Shown here: positions 1-8,613 of the stretch, piece after piece
Numbering within the stretch: the first letter of the stretch is position 1
How the letters are laid out: each line of letters begins with the position of its first letter
Notes under the pieces: generated by a model
What the model saw: only the letters and a program-made list of their open reading frames with translations
What the model was told of the DNA's origin: nothing
Database searches by the model: none
NCBI GenBank assembly: GCA_009784565.1
Contig: WRBL01000022.1
Coordinates: 1 to 35,114 of the forward strand
Source: Streptosporangiales bacterium
GTDB taxonomy: Bacteria; Actinomycetota; Actinomycetes; Streptosporangiales; Streptosporangiaceae
Direction: 5' to 3'
DNA: 35,114 bases
Translations under genes and position numbers: made by a program

Positions 1-192
1 CCCGGGGGCCCCGGCGTTCCGGGAGGTCCCCCCGGACCAATGGGACCCGGAGGCCCGGGCGGCCCTGGCGGCCCCGGCGGTCCGAGAGGCCCGCGCGGTC
101 CGCGGACCGGCCTGATCGGCGGTCCGCCGCCCCGCGAAGGCGACCCCCGGATGCGTCCGAGGCCCTTCCGCCGCCCGTTTGACGACTTCTAG
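1..192 (+). CDS. C-terminal fragment of a protein with a collagen-like Gly-Pro tail
   Basis: The first reading frame is open from the window edge to a TAG at 190-192 and gives 63 residues. The first 35 or so are Gly-Pro-X-like, with runs such as GGPGGPGGPGGPRGPRGPR. A short basic/aromatic tail follows, ending RPFRRPFDDF. The start and any folded domain lie outside the window, so the function cannot be assigned. Gly/Pro-rich tails of this kind are usually disordered; a true collagen helix would need strict G-X-Y periodicity, which holds only in part here. The frame is supported by its clean stop and by the low-complexity repeat staying in phase. The next gene is convergent, 31 bp away. Confidence 0.6.
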   Translation, partial: PGGPGVPGGPPGPMGPGGPGGPGGPGGPRGPRGPRTGLIGGPPPREGDPRMRPRPFRRPFDDF

Positions 193-223
193 CCGGCCCG
201 TTCCGGCGGCTGCTTCCCGCCGG

Positions 224-1258
224 TTACGAGACCTCGGCGCGCACCTGGGCGGCCGCGGCGGCCAGCGCCGTCAGCTTCCCGAACGCCGACGCCCGCGGCA
301 GGTACTTCATCCCGCAGTCCGGGGCCAGCACCATCTGGGACGCCGGAACGTGCGCCCGCGCCCGCCGGATCCGTTCGGCCACCACGTCGGGGGTCTCCAC
401 CTCGGGGGTGCTCAGGTCGAGCACGCCGAGGATGACCGTCTTCCCGGCGTCCGCCAGGGTCGCCAGAACCGAAGTATCCAGGTTCGACTGCGCGGTCTCG
501 ACCGAGACCTGGTCACAGGAGCATTCGGCCAGCTCGGGCAGGAACGAGTAGCCCGACGGCCGTTCCCGGACCATCGCCGGGTAGCCGAAGCACAGATGCA
601 CCGCGGTCGTGCCGGACACGCCGTCCAGCGCCCGGTTGACCACGTCGACCCCGTACTTCGCCGCCTCCTCCGCCCGGGCCTGCAGCCAGGGCTCGTCCAG
701 CTGCACGATGTCGGCTCCGGCCGCGAAGAGATCACGCACCTCTTCGTTCACGACGTCGGCGTAGGCCCGGGCCAGCGCCTCCCGGGATCCGTAGTGGTCG
801 TCCTGTGCCTGCTGGGCCATCGTGAACGGGCCGGGCACGGTGATCTTGACCTGCTTGCTGTCGGACACATGGGCCCGGAGGTACTCCAGGTCCGCCACCT
901 CGACCGGGTGCCGCCGGCGGAGGGGGCCGGTCACCCGGGGCACCGGGATGGGCTCACCGCTGCGGTTCAGCGTGGTGCCGTGGTTGTCGAGATCCAGCCC
1001 GTCCAGCGCGGTGGCGAACCGGTTGGAGTAGCTCTCCCGGCGGATCTCTCCGTCGGTGATGATGTCCAGGCCGGCTTCTTCCTGGTCGCGGAGGGCCAGC
1101 AGAGTCGCGTCGTCCTGGGCCTGCGCGAGGTACTCAGGGGCGACTCGCCACAGTTCCCGGGCCCGGACCCGGGGAGGGAACCGCCCGGCGAGGCGTTCCC
1201 GGTCGATCAGCCAGTCCGGCTGCGCGTAGCTTCCGACGAGTGATGTGGGGAGCAGCAT
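224..1258 (-). CDS. MetE C-terminal-domain-like (cobalamin-independent methionine synthase family) methyltransferase
   Basis: This 344-aa protein matches the catalytic TIM-barrel half of cobalamin-independent methionine synthase, without the N-terminal half of full MetE (about 750 aa). All four zinc ligands of the family are visible: H221 and C223 (in HLCFG), E254 (in SVETAQ) and C315 (in PDCGMKYLP). The IxxDGE segment (DIITDGE, 65-71) and IVQLDEP (184-190) are also typical. It probably transfers a methyl group to a thiol acceptor such as homocysteine. Short stand-alone members often use a methyl donor other than the triglutamyl folate, so the donor is uncertain. The ATG at 1258 lies 6 bases after a TAGCGT box and has no Shine-Dalgarno sequence, which fits leaderless expression. 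A UROD/MetE-like protein of other function is the main alternative. Confidence 0.88.
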   Translation of the reverse strand: MLLPTSLVGSYAQPDWLIDRERLAGRFPPRVRARELWRVAPEYLAQAQDDATLLALRDQEEAGLDIITDGEIRRESYSNRFATALDGLDLDNHGTTLNRSGEPIPVPRVTGPLRRRHPVEVADLEYLRAHVSDSKQVKITVPGPFTMAQQAQDDHYGSREALARAYADVVNEEVRDLFAAGADIVQLDEPWLQARAEEAAKYGVDVVNRALDGVSGTTAVHLCFGYPAMVRERPSGYSFLPELAECSCDQVSVETAQSNLDTSVLATLADAGKTVILGVLDLSTPEVETPDVVAERIRRARAHVPASQMVLAPDCGMKYLPRASAFGKLTALAAAAAQVRAEVS

Positions 1259-1264
1259 GATGGC

Positions 1265-1293
1265 ACGCTACAGCCGGAATTTTCCCGGCGGAA
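1265..1293 (-). promoter_or_regulatory. Putative leaderless promoter of the MetE-like gene
   Basis: On the minus strand a TTCCGC (1293-1288) and a TAGCGT (1270-1265) are separated by 17 bases. The ATG follows 6 bases after the -10 box. This places the transcription start at or next to the start codon. The -35 match is weak. Confidence 0.45.
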
Positions 1294-1297
1294 GGCC

Positions 1298-1903
1298 CTA
1301 CCCGGCCGGGGCTTCCCCGGCGGCTCCTCCCGCGGTTCCGGCGGCCTGGCCGGCGATGGCCTGGAGGAGCTCGGTCCGCAGCTGCCCGATCTCCGCTCGC
1401 AGTTCGTGGATCGTGACGTCCCGGGACTCGTCGGTGAGGGTGACCGAGATGGTGCCGCCGGGGGTCAGGGTGGCTTCCTTGATTTCCTCGAGGTCGTCGG
1501 CGCCCTGCTGACGGCAGGCGGCGATCACGTCGGAACGGCGTAGCCCGAGCTTGCGGAGCGCCACGTTGTCGGGCCGCCCGTTGCTGACCAGGACGGTGGG
1601 GGAGCCCTCGAAGAGCCGGAGCAGGCGCGGGTAGCGGTTGCTCACCCGCACGACCCCGGAGTTGAGCAGGATCAGCACGACGGCGCCGAGCAGGCCGCCG
1701 GTCAGGCTGTTGTCGGGGCCGATCACGGCGTTCTGCACCACGTTGGACAGCAGCAGCATGACCACGAGGTCGAAGCTGTTGAGCTGGGCCAGGTCACGCT
1801 TGCCGGCCACGCGCAGCAGGATCGCGAGGCCGGCGTAGACGAGCACGGTGCGCAGCACCTTGTCCAGCAGCGGGATCTGGACGTTCATCATGTCGGCCCA
1901 CAT
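1298..1903 (-). CDS. DUF421 (YetF-like) membrane protein
   Basis: A protein of about 201 aa with the DUF421 layout: two to three N-terminal membrane helices ([18 protein letters not shown], then [17 protein letters not shown], then [13 protein letters not shown]) and a cytosolic alpha/beta domain with the hallmark [23 protein letters not shown] and [14 protein letters not shown]. The role of this family is poorly known; Bacillus members have been linked to spore or stress phenotypes. The frame also has a TTG at 1948. The ATG at 1903 is preferred because it begins [14 protein letters not shown] just before the first helix and has GGAAGGGG 10 bases upstream. The C-terminal tail is Gly/Ala-rich. 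The gene is followed 39 bp later by the MetE-like gene on the same strand. Confidence 0.85.
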   Translation of the reverse strand: MWADMMNVQIPLLDKVLRTVLVYAGLAILLRVAGKRDLAQLNSFDLVVMLLLSNVVQNAVIGPDNSLTGGLLGAVVLILLNSGVVRVSNRYPRLLRLFEGSPTVLVSNGRPDNVALRKLGLRRSDVIAACRQQGADDLEEIKEATLTPGGTISVTLTDESRDVTIHELRAEIGQLRTELLQAIAGQAAGTAGGAAGEAPAG

Positions 1904-2000
1904 TTTCCGGGGTCCCCTTCCGGCGTGTTCGGCTAGATCGGTACACAATAATGCCGAACGGATCTTCGCTGCTGTCCCGCTCTTAGCGTTACTGTTACGT

Positions 2001-3446
2001 TTAGTGCGGAATGCCGGAGATGAGGTCGCCGACCCGGGCCAGCGCCTCGCCCGTCGTGACCCTGGTGCCGTTCCCGGGGCCGCCGTCGCCGTCGCCGGAC
2101 TCCAGCTGGTCGGCCAGCCGGTAGAGCGCGTACAGTCCGCGTACGCCCGCCCAGCGGGCCGGCTCGGGCTCCCAGGAACGCCAGCGGTGCCCGGCCCAGG
2201 GCAGCGCGGTCAGTTCCGAGTCGCGGCCCGTGACCAGGTCGGCCAGGGTGCGCCCGGCCAGGTTGGCGGCGGCGACGCCGTGCCCGGTGTAGCCGCCGGC
2301 CCATCCGATTCCCGAGGCGGGATGGTAGGTGACCGACGCGCACCAGTCGCGCGGCACCCCGAGCACGCCGCACCAGGCGTGGGCGACCGGCGTCCCGGCC
2401 GCGGCCGGGAAGAGCCGGTCCAGGGCCGTCCTGAGCGCCTCGACGGTCCCTCCGTCGATGACCCCGCGCTGGTCGGTCGCCGATCCGAACCGGTACGGGA
2501 CCCCGCGGCCGCCGATGGCGATCCGGCCGTCCGCGGTGCGCTGCGCGTAGACGTAGGCGTGGGCCTCGTCCGACAGCGTCTCGGCGTTCTCCCAGCCGAT
2601 CTGGTCCCAGGCCGCCTGGGGGAGGGGCTCGGTGACGATCATGGAGCTGTTCATCGGCAGCAGGTCCCGCCGGTGGCCGGGCAGCGCGGCGGTGAAGCCC
2701 TCGGTGCAGCGCAGCACGCTGCGGGCCCGCACGTCCCCGAACACGGTCCGGGCTACCGCGCCCACGCCCGGGTGAGGGTGGGATCCGGGCGGCAGGATCT
2801 CGGTGACCGGCGTCGCCTCGTAGATCTCGACGCCCCGCCGCTCGGCCGCCGCGGCCAGCCCGGCCGCCAGCGCCGCGGGCTGGATCCGGGCGGAGTGCGG
2901 CGCGTACAGGCCGCCGAGGGCTCCGCTGACGCGGATGCGGTCGCTGAGGTCGTCGCGGCCGAGGAACTCGTAGACGTCGCGGCCGTCGCCGGCGTCCCGG
3001 CGGTGCTTCAGTCCGGCGCGGAGCCGGGCCAGCTGAGACGGCGTGGTGGCCACGGCCAGCCGCCCGCCCCGGGTGAAGTCGGCGGGGATGGCCTCGGCCT
3101 CGATGACCGAGCCGACCTCGTCGACCGTGTCCCGGAGCGCGGCCTCCAGCGCCCGGACCCCCTCAGGTCCCCGCGGCCCGCGGGCGTAGCGGTCGGCGGA
3201 CCCGGGAAGCTCGGAGGTGACCCAGCCGCCGTTGCGGCCCGAGGCTCCGAACCCGGCGAACGCCGCCTCCAGCACGATCACGCGCAGTTCGGGGCGCAGG
3301 CCCTTGAGGTAGTAAGCGGTCCACAGTCCTGTGTACCCGCCGCCGACAATGCAGACATCGGCCTGGTCCGGCCCGGGCAGCGACGGACGCCGCGCGGGAA
3401 ATCCCCCGAGTGCCTGCCACCAGTAGGAAACGTCGCCATTACGCAT
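2001..3446 (-). CDS. FAD-dependent amine/amino-acid oxidoreductase (DAO family, PuuB-like)
   Basis: A 481-aa flavoprotein of the DAO superfamily. Near the N-terminus is the GxGxxG dinucleotide motif ([17 protein letters not shown]), then the FAD-contacting ASGRNGGW segment typical of gamma-glutamylputrescine oxidase-like enzymes. The C-terminal part has [20 protein letters not shown], the second FAD-binding element. It likely oxidises an amine or amino acid with FAD and releases an aldehyde or imine; the substrate cannot be told. The open frame continues upstream to 4274, but that part is only the antisense of the ppx gene. The ATG at 3446 ([10 protein letters not shown]) is chosen because that N-terminus is typical and because a TACAGT box ends 6 bases before it. 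The gene is divergent from ppx. Confidence 0.88.
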   Translation of the reverse strand: MRNGDVSYWWQALGGFPARRPSLPGPDQADVCIVGGGYTGLWTAYYLKGLRPELRVIVLEAAFAGFGASGRNGGWVTSELPGSADRYARGPRGPEGVRALEAALRDTVDEVGSVIEAEAIPADFTRGGRLAVATTPSQLARLRAGLKHRRDAGDGRDVYEFLGRDDLSDRIRVSGALGGLYAPHSARIQPAALAAGLAAAAERRGVEIYEATPVTEILPPGSHPHPGVGAVARTVFGDVRARSVLRCTEGFTAALPGHRRDLLPMNSSMIVTEPLPQAAWDQIGWENAETLSDEAHAYVYAQRTADGRIAIGGRGVPYRFGSATDQRGVIDGGTVEALRTALDRLFPAAAGTPVAHAWCGVLGVPRDWCASVTYHPASGIGWAGGYTGHGVAAANLAGRTLADLVTGRDSELTALPWAGHRWRSWEPEPARWAGVRGLYALYRLADQLESGDGDGGPGNGTRVTTGEALARVGDLISGIPH

Positions 3447-3452
3447 GATCGG

Positions 3453-3458
3453 ACTGTA
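3453..3458 (-). promoter_or_regulatory. Putative leaderless -10 box of the FAD oxidoreductase gene
   Basis: TACAGT on the minus strand is followed by 6 bases and then the ATG at 3446. No Shine-Dalgarno sequence is seen. No convincing -35 box is found at 16-18 bases. Confidence 0.4.
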
Positions 3459-3563
3459 CCTGTCCGGGGTCAGCGACCCTGTGACCAGGCGTGCGTCATC
3501 CCATATGCCCAGTTGGAGTGCAGGGTGTCCCGTTGCGGGTACCTTGAACACGGAGGAAACAAC

Positions 3564-4490
3564 ATGCGACTTGGGGTGCTGGACGTCGGCTCCAACACGG
3601 TTCACATGCTGGTGGTTGATGCGCACCCGGGCGCACGGCCTCTGCCAGCGTTCTCCCACAAGGTTGACCTGCGCCTGGCCGCCCAGATCGAGGATGACAA
3701 CCGGTTGTCCGAGGATGGCGCCAAGCGGCTGGAAGAGATCGTCGCGGAGGCGGTAGGCATCGCCGAGGACAAGGGCGTCGAGGACTTCCTGTCCTTCGCC
3801 ACGTCCGCGGTGCGGGACGCCGTGAACGGCGAGGAAGTGCTGGCCGGAATCGCCGAGCGGACCGGGGTAGAGACCCGGGTGCTGTCCGGCGAGAGCGAGG
3901 CGCGGCTTACCTTCCTGGCGGCGCGGCGCTGGTTCGGCTGGTCCTCGGGGCGGCTGCTGCTGTTCGACATCGGCGGCGGCTCGCTGGAGGTGGCCGCCGG
4001 CCAGGACGAGGAGCCGGAAGTGGCGATGTCGCTGCCCCTGGGCGCCGGGCGGCTGACCCGGGACTGGCTGAGCGACGATCCGCCGTCGTCGGACGAGGTG
4101 CGGGCGCTCCGCCGGCACGTGCGGGCGGAGATCGCCCGGTACGCCGGGCAGTTCCTGCGCGGCGGGAGCGCCGACCACGCGGTCGGGACGTCCAAGACCT
4201 TCCGGCAGCTGGCCCGGATCGCCGGCGCGGCCCCGTCGAGCGAGGGCTTCTACACCAAGCGCTTCCTGAAGCACAGCGACGTCAGCCTGTGGGCCGAGCG
4301 CCTGGCCGCCATGACGCGCGACGAGCGGGCCCGGCTCCCCGGAGTTTCCGAGGGGCGCGCCGGACAGATGGTCGCCGGCGCGATCGTGGCCGACGCCGTC
4401 ATGGACCTGATGGGCGCCGAACGCCTGGAAATCTGCCCCTGGGCCCTCCGTGAAGGCGTCATTCTCAAGCGCCTGGACACTCTCAGCTAA
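3564..4490 (+). CDS. ppx: Ppx/GppA family exopolyphosphatase
   Basis: A 308-aa actin-fold phosphatase that cleaves terminal phosphate from polyphosphate or removes the pppGpp gamma-phosphate. It shows the phosphate-1 motif [14 protein letters not shown] (6-19), the catalytic glutamate region [10 protein letters not shown] (E112) and the phosphate-2 motif DIGGGSLEV (135-143). At about 308 aa it is the short, Mycobacterium Ppx1-like form, without the C-terminal HD domain of E. coli Ppx. The ATG at 3564 is fixed by GGAGG at 3552-3556. The frame extends upstream to 1848, but that region is antisense to other genes. Its presence in a window with phoU and pst genes suggests phosphate homeostasis, though it is 10 kb away. 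Confidence 0.92.
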   Translation: MRLGVLDVGSNTVHMLVVDAHPGARPLPAFSHKVDLRLAAQIEDDNRLSEDGAKRLEEIVAEAVGIAEDKGVEDFLSFATSAVRDAVNGEEVLAGIAERTGVETRVLSGESEARLTFLAARRWFGWSSGRLLLFDIGGGSLEVAAGQDEEPEVAMSLPLGAGRLTRDWLSDDPPSSDEVRALRRHVRAEIARYAGQFLRGGSADHAVGTSKTFRQLARIAGAAPSSEGFYTKRFLKHSDVSLWAERLAAMTRDERARLPGVSEGRAGQMVAGAIVADAVMDLMGAERLEICPWALREGVILKRLDTLS

Positions 4491-4510
4491 CGATTCGCCC
4501 CTAGCAGCGG

Positions 4511-4550
4511 ACGAGGGCCCTTCCAGGCGCTGACCCGAAAGAACCCTCGT
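4511..4550. terminator. Putative bidirectional terminator between convergent ppx and the DivIVA-like gene
   Basis: ACGAGGG (4511-4517) pairs with CCCTCGT (4544-4550), and one further G-C pair lies outside. The 26-base loop is long and there is no T-run, so the call rests mainly on position between two convergent stop codons 79 bp apart. Confidence 0.35.
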
Positions 4551-4568
4551 CTACGCGGGTGATGCCGG

Positions 4569-6659
4569 TTACCCCGTGACGTTGTAGCCGCCATCCGGGA
4601 AGCCCGGAGGGTTGGGGGTACGCCGGGGGAGGGGCTGGCCGTTGCTGTCCGGCCGGCTGTCCCGGGCTCGCGTCCCGTCCGAGGCGACCGAGCTGTCGCT
4701 GGGGAGCGGCAGGCCGCTCGGGATGGGCAGCGAGTTCCGGGGACTTTCGGTGGACTGGCCGCTGGTCCGCTGCGGCATCGCGGGCGACGCCGGGGCGGTG
4801 GCCGGTGCCGGGGGCGCCGGTGCCGCCGGGGGCATGGAGGTGGCGGTGGGCTTGGAGGTGGCGTGCCGGCCGCTGGCCGTGGGCAGCTGGGCGTGAACCG
4901 GGCTCGACGAGGTGCTGCGCATGATCTGCCCCTCGCGGCCCTTCGGTTCCTCGTCCTGCCCGGGCCGGTCGCCTGAGGAGGACGTGCCGCCGGCCGGCGC
5001 ACCGCTGGAGGACGGGGCCCCGGACGAGGAGTTGCCCGGCGAGGAGCTGCCTGTCGAGGGGCTGCCTGTCGAGGAGTTGCCGGCGATGGTCGGGCTCACC
5101 GTGCCCGGGCCCGCGATTCCCCGCGGGGCCCGCTGGGGGAGTCCGACGCCGGACGGGGCCCCGGACGAGGACCCGTTGGCGGCGGGTGCCGATCCGCTGG
5201 CGGACGGCGCGGGCCCGCTGGCGGACGGTGCCGGGGACGAGGGCTCGCTGGCGCCGGGCGACGTGAACGGCCGGGGTCCGCTGCTGGAGCGGGAGTAGCC
5301 GAACGGGTCGTTGCCGGGCGGGGCCGGGGGCAGAGGCCCGGTGCTGGTGTTCCGCGACCGGGACAGCGGCCCGACCCCGAGGGGCATCGGGCCCGTGTCC
5401 GCGTTGTCGTGGTAGCTGCTGTCCCCGCCGGACGACGCGGACGCCGACATCGTCGTCTGAGACGGCGGAATCGTCCGGCCGGAGACCGGCAGGGTGCTGT
5501 CGGAATCGGCGGTCGAGAGGGTCCGGTACAGATGCGAGCCGGACCCGGGGAGGGGCAGGGTGCTGTCGGAGACGGGCATGGTGGACTCGGAGTCGGCCTG
5601 CCGGGGCGGCGCGGGAGCCGGGGCCGGAGCCGACAGCGGGGTCGACGGCACGGATGGCCCGGACGGACCGGAAGACGCCGGCGGAGCGGAAGACGCCGAC
5701 GGCGCTGAGGACGACGGCGGCGCTGAGGAGGACGGCGGGGTGGAAGGCGTCGGCGGCAGCGGCCCCGACGAGGAGCCCGAGGCCGGGGGCACGGGCGTAG
5801 CCGGCGACGCGGGAGGCGCAGGGGGCGCGGGTGTCGCCTGACCGCGGTCGCTGGGCGCGCTGCCCAGGGCGGCGGGCCCGGCGTTCTCGGTCCGCTTGAC
5901 CGGCTCCAGCGCGGCGATCGCCGCGGAGGCGGACTGGCTGACCTCGTCCTCCAGCGACATCCGGGACGATTCCGCGGAGATGAGCCCCTGAACCCCTTCG
6001 AGGATGTCGTTGAGCCGGCGGACGGTGTCCCCGTGCCGCGTGCTGAGCAGGCTGAGCCTGCGCTCCGCGCCGTCGTGGATGGCCGCGGCCCGGGCCGATG
6101 CCTCGTCTACGATCCGCTTGCCCTTGGACCGGGCGTCGCTGAGGATGGCGTCGGCCTGCTGGCGGCTCTCGGCGGTGAGCCGGTCAGCGTCGGAGTGGGT
6201 GGAGCTACGCAGGCTGTCGGCCTCGGAGCGGGCCGCGGAGATCGTCCGCTCCGCCTGCTCCTGGGCGGCGGTCAGCATGCGTTCCGCCTGCTCGCGCGCG
6301 TCGGTGCGGACCACGTCCGACTCCCGCTGGGCCTCGGAGCGGAGGTCGGTGACCTCCTTGTCCGCCTTGCCCTTCTGGGCCTTCGCCTCGTCCTCGGCCA
6401 GCCGCAGGATCTCGCTGATCCGCTCGCTGACTTCCTCGTGCGCGGGCCGGCCCGCGAGGGCCTGCTGGCGCACGACGGAGATCTCCCGGCGCAGGTGCTC
6501 GGACTCGTCCAGCGCGCGGGCCAGTCGTGCCTCTAGGTCCCTGATCTGGCTGGCGGAGCGAGCCACGTACTCGTCGACCTGACGGGGGTTGTAGCCGCGC
6601 ATCTGCCTCTCGAATTGTTCGTGGTGAAAATTCGGGAGAAAATCACTGTTTTCGTTCAT
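4569..6659 (-). CDS. DivIVA-like coiled-coil protein with a long disordered Ser/Pro/Ala C-terminus
   Basis: A 696-aa protein. Residues 10-35 contain FERQMRGYNPRQVDEYVARS, the DivIVA-type N-terminal membrane/curvature-binding motif. About 200 residues of heptad-rich coiled coil follow (EARLARALDESEHLRREI, then repeated AEDEAK, AREQAERML and AQEQAERTI). From about residue 255 to the end the protein is low-complexity: Pro/Ser/Ala/Thr/Gly tracts, DSTLP-type repeats and SSxG repeats. DivIVA proteins (Wag31 in mycobacteria) organise polar growth and septation. This one is more than twice the usual length because of the tail, so a scaffold or cytoskeleton-associated role is likelier than being the main DivIVA. 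The ATG at 6659 has no strong Shine-Dalgarno sequence. Confidence 0.8.
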   Translation of the reverse strand: MNENSDFLPNFHHEQFERQMRGYNPRQVDEYVARSASQIRDLEARLARALDESEHLRREISVVRQQALAGRPAHEEVSERISEILRLAEDEAKAQKGKADKEVTDLRSEAQRESDVVRTDAREQAERMLTAAQEQAERTISAARSEADSLRSSTHSDADRLTAESRQQADAILSDARSKGKRIVDEASARAAAIHDGAERRLSLLSTRHGDTVRRLNDILEGVQGLISAESSRMSLEDEVSQSASAAIAALEPVKRTENAGPAALGSAPSDRGQATPAPPAPPASPATPVPPASGSSSGPLPPTPSTPPSSSAPPSSSAPSASSAPPASSGPSGPSVPSTPLSAPAPAPAPPRQADSESTMPVSDSTLPLPGSGSHLYRTLSTADSDSTLPVSGRTIPPSQTTMSASASSGGDSSYHDNADTGPMPLGVGPLSRSRNTSTGPLPPAPPGNDPFGYSRSSSGPRPFTSPGASEPSSPAPSASGPAPSASGSAPAANGSSSGAPSGVGLPQRAPRGIAGPGTVSPTIAGNSSTGSPSTGSSSPGNSSSGAPSSSGAPAGGTSSSGDRPGQDEEPKGREGQIMRSTSSSPVHAQLPTASGRHATSKPTATSMPPAAPAPPAPATAPASPAMPQRTSGQSTESPRNSLPIPSGLPLPSDSSVASDGTRARDSRPDSNGQPLPRRTPNPPGFPDGGYNVTG

Positions 6660-7427
6660 GGCTTCGAGAGAATCTGGTCCAAGGTGTGCGGGCGGTATGT
6701 CCGGAGTCTAACTGGGAGCTGGCCTGTGCCCGTCAAGGTGAACGAGTCGCCCTGACAGCCACTGTCCCCCCTGACGGTCAGTGTTCAGTGTGGCGCCGGA
6801 CGGGCTGCCACGGCCCGGACCGCCTACTAGCATGCGGCGGCGCGGCTGGCGCGTCCTTCTAGGTAACGGTTCCATAGCTGACTCTTCCCTCGAAGGGTAC
6901 CCTCCGCAACCGAAACTACCGATTGTCCGTATATGTGATGAATCACGGGTGCCCGTCCCAGGCCGATGACCAGGGGATTCACGGGAATGATCACTCCCCC
7001 GCGGCCCGGGGTGTCCCGCTGGCGCGCGATGCCGGGGGCGCGGCCGTGGCGCGGCTGTGGCGCGGGTGCGGCCCGGTGGCGACGGCGGCGGGCGAGAGCC
7101 GGGGGAGCGGCGAGAGCAACGGGCCGGATGAGGGGCAGGGGGTCCGGGAGGGCCGGGGACCGGGACGCCGGAGGGGCGAGAGTAACGGAAGAGAATGCCT
7201 AAAGGGCTCATAAGTCTATTAACGGGGCAATAGTTAGACAAAGTAATTGACGGGATAATGTTCCCAAAGTTGCAGATGTCCGATACCAGGGTTAGGCCCG
7301 ATTTGATGGTCAGTTCCCGGAATCGTTACCCCGAACCCGGGTAAAACCGTACGTAAGGGTGGTATGCGAATGACCCCGTTGGGCCATGCGCAGGAATGGC
7401 GTCCGGTCGTAACCTGGAGGGCGGGAC
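6660..7427. other. Gene-poor region of about 770 bp
   Basis: I see no convincing gene here. 6660-6975 holds the upstream region of the DivIVA-like gene and includes a 12-bp palindrome GTGATGAATCAC (6935-6946). 6976-7190 is extremely GC-rich and repetitive, and its reading frames look like shadows. 7200-7350 is unusually AT-rich for this genome, with promoter-like elements (TTGACG at 7247-7252 and GATAAT at 7254-7259), and probably holds the promoter of the following 63-aa gene. Confidence 0.5.
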
Positions 7428-7619
7428 ATGCAGGGTCGCCGGCCAGCGGAGGTGAGCACGATTTCCAGGCAGTTGGATCTTCGTGTTCACGACGATGTCG
7501 CGCTGGACGAGATCGAACTCTACGCGGAAGTGCTGAGCGCGGTAGCCGCGAGCGAGGGCCCGCTGTCCAGAACCGAACTTGACGCGGTACTCGGCGTCAG
7601 TCCCGTTTGCCCGGCTTAA
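7428..7619 (+). CDS. Small acidic conserved-looking protein, 63 aa, unknown function
   Basis: ATG at 7428 is preceded by GGAGG with 7-base spacing, so translation is credible. The middle is a plausible short helical domain (ALDEIELYAEVLSAVAASEG, then PLSRTELDAVLGV) resembling the small 'ELELYxELxxAAxxxxxPLxxxEIDxALGV' proteins I recall from other actinomycetes. I cannot name a family or function with certainty. The tail PVCPA ends inside a perfect palindrome that covers the stop codon. An alternative GTG start at 7452 would remove the first 8 residues. It stands alone and is convergent with mshD. Confidence 0.6.
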   Translation: MQGRRPAEVSTISRQLDLRVHDDVALDEIELYAEVLSAVAASEGPLSRTELDAVLGVSPVCPA

Positions 7620-7626
7620 GCCGGGC
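7609..7626. terminator. Palindromic terminator-like hairpin over the stop codon of the 63-aa gene
   Basis: GCCCGGCTTAAGCCGGGC is an 18-bp perfect palindrome with the TAA stop at its centre. It lies between convergent genes (the 63-aa gene and mshD). No T-run follows, as is usual for actinomycete terminators. Confidence 0.5.
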
Positions 7627-7655
7627 CTCGAACGCGGTTGAGGCGTCTGAAGACG

Positions 7656-8597
7656 TTAGCGGGTTCCGGGGCGGTGGTACATGACGTCGGTGTGCCAGGA
7701 AGTGAATCCGAGGCGTTCATACAGCCGCGTGGCGGGCGTGTTGTCGCCGTCGACGTAGAGCATGACCTCCGGCAGGCCGCTGTCGCGGAGGTGAGCCAGT
7801 CCGGCGATGGTGAGGGCCTTGCCGAGGCCGCCGCCCTGCCCGGCGGGGTCGACGCCGACGACGTACACCTCGCCGATGGGGCCGCCGTCGGTTCCGCCAG
7901 AGGGGTGGACCTTGGTCCAGTGGAAGCCCGCCAGCGAGCCGGAACGCTCGGCCAGGAAAAAGCCGGCCGGGTCGAACCAGGGCTCGGCCTGGCGCTGCTT
8001 CAGGTCGGTGAGGGTCATCCGGCCCTGCTCCGGGTGGTTCGCGAACGCGCGCGCGTTCACGGCCAGCCACGCTTCGTCGTCCTCGCCCGGCACGAAGGGA
8101 CGCAGCGTCACCCCGTCCGGCAGCGACACCGGCGGGAGCGAGGCGTCCCGCACCGGCAGCAGCATCTGCCACAGTTCGCGGGCCCGGGTGAAGCCGGTGG
8201 CCTTGGCGAACTTCGCGGACTCGGGCCGGTCGCCGTGGGCCCAGATCCGGATGCCGTAGCCGTGGCCGGAGGCGTCGGCCGCGTCGGCCAGCGTGGCCAC
8301 GAGCCCGGTGCCCACGCCCTGGCGGCGGTGAGCCGGGTGGACGACCAGCTCACCGCTCAGGTCCGGCTCCGAAGGGTCGGGCGAGTCCAGGTGCGCGTAC
8401 CCGGCGATCCCGCCGTCGTGAGGCGAGGCCACCACCCAGTCGAGCCCGGTCCCGGTTCCCGAGGAATCGGAACCGTGCCGGACATGCAGGATCGTCTGCT
8501 CCGACAGCGGCGCGACGCCGTCGGCCGCCTCGGCGGCCGACGCCAGTTCGAGGACGAGATCGGCCTGGGCGGGAGTAAGGGATGGCGGCACGGTCAC
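7656..8597 (-). CDS. mshD: Mycothiol synthase (acetyl-CoA:Cys-GlcN-Ins acetyltransferase)
   Basis: A protein of about 311-313 aa built of two GNAT domains, the MshD layout. The N-terminal half has LVVHPAHRRQGVGTGLVATL. The C-terminal half has EVYVVGVDPAGQGGGLGKAL, an acetyl-CoA pyrophosphate-binding loop. MshD-specific segments are visible: FANHPEQGRMT, WFDPAGFFLAE and GFHWTKVH. The enzyme performs the last step of mycothiol synthesis in the cytosol. It lies 16 bp downstream of glnR on the same strand. The GTG at 8597 directly abuts GAAGAG. The second GTG at 8591 has GAAGAGG at better spacing and may be the true start. Confidence 0.95.
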   Translation of the reverse strand: MTVPPSLTPAQADLVLELASAAEAADGVAPLSEQTILHVRHGSDSSGTGTGLDWVVASPHDGGIAGYAHLDSPDPSEPDLSGELVVHPAHRRQGVGTGLVATLADAADASGHGYGIRIWAHGDRPESAKFAKATGFTRARELWQMLLPVRDASLPPVSLPDGVTLRPFVPGEDDEAWLAVNARAFANHPEQGRMTLTDLKQRQAEPWFDPAGFFLAERSGSLAGFHWTKVHPSGGTDGGPIGEVYVVGVDPAGQGGGLGKALTIAGLAHLRDSGLPEVMLYVDGDNTPATRLYERLGFTSWHTDVMYHRPGTR

Positions 8598-8613
8598 CTC
8601 TTCGTCGGGATTT

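Noticed and set aside
2001-4274. 757-codon minus frame suggesting a fused oxidoreductase
   Set aside because: The N-terminal 275 codons are antisense to ppx. The true FAD protein starts at 3446.
1848-4490. Open frame of 880 codons running into ppx
   Set aside because: Only the part from 3564 has a Shine-Dalgarno sequence and family motifs. The rest is antisense to the DUF421 and FAD oxidoreductase genes and is Arg/Gly/Pro-rich, as GC-rich shadow frames are.
5000-5240. Repeats in the DivIVA-like tail considered as CRISPR or IS-related repeats
   Set aside because: They are codon-phased low-complexity repeats (SSxG, ASGxA) inside one open frame, with no spacer structure. No CRISPR array, transposase or IS end was seen anywhere in the window.
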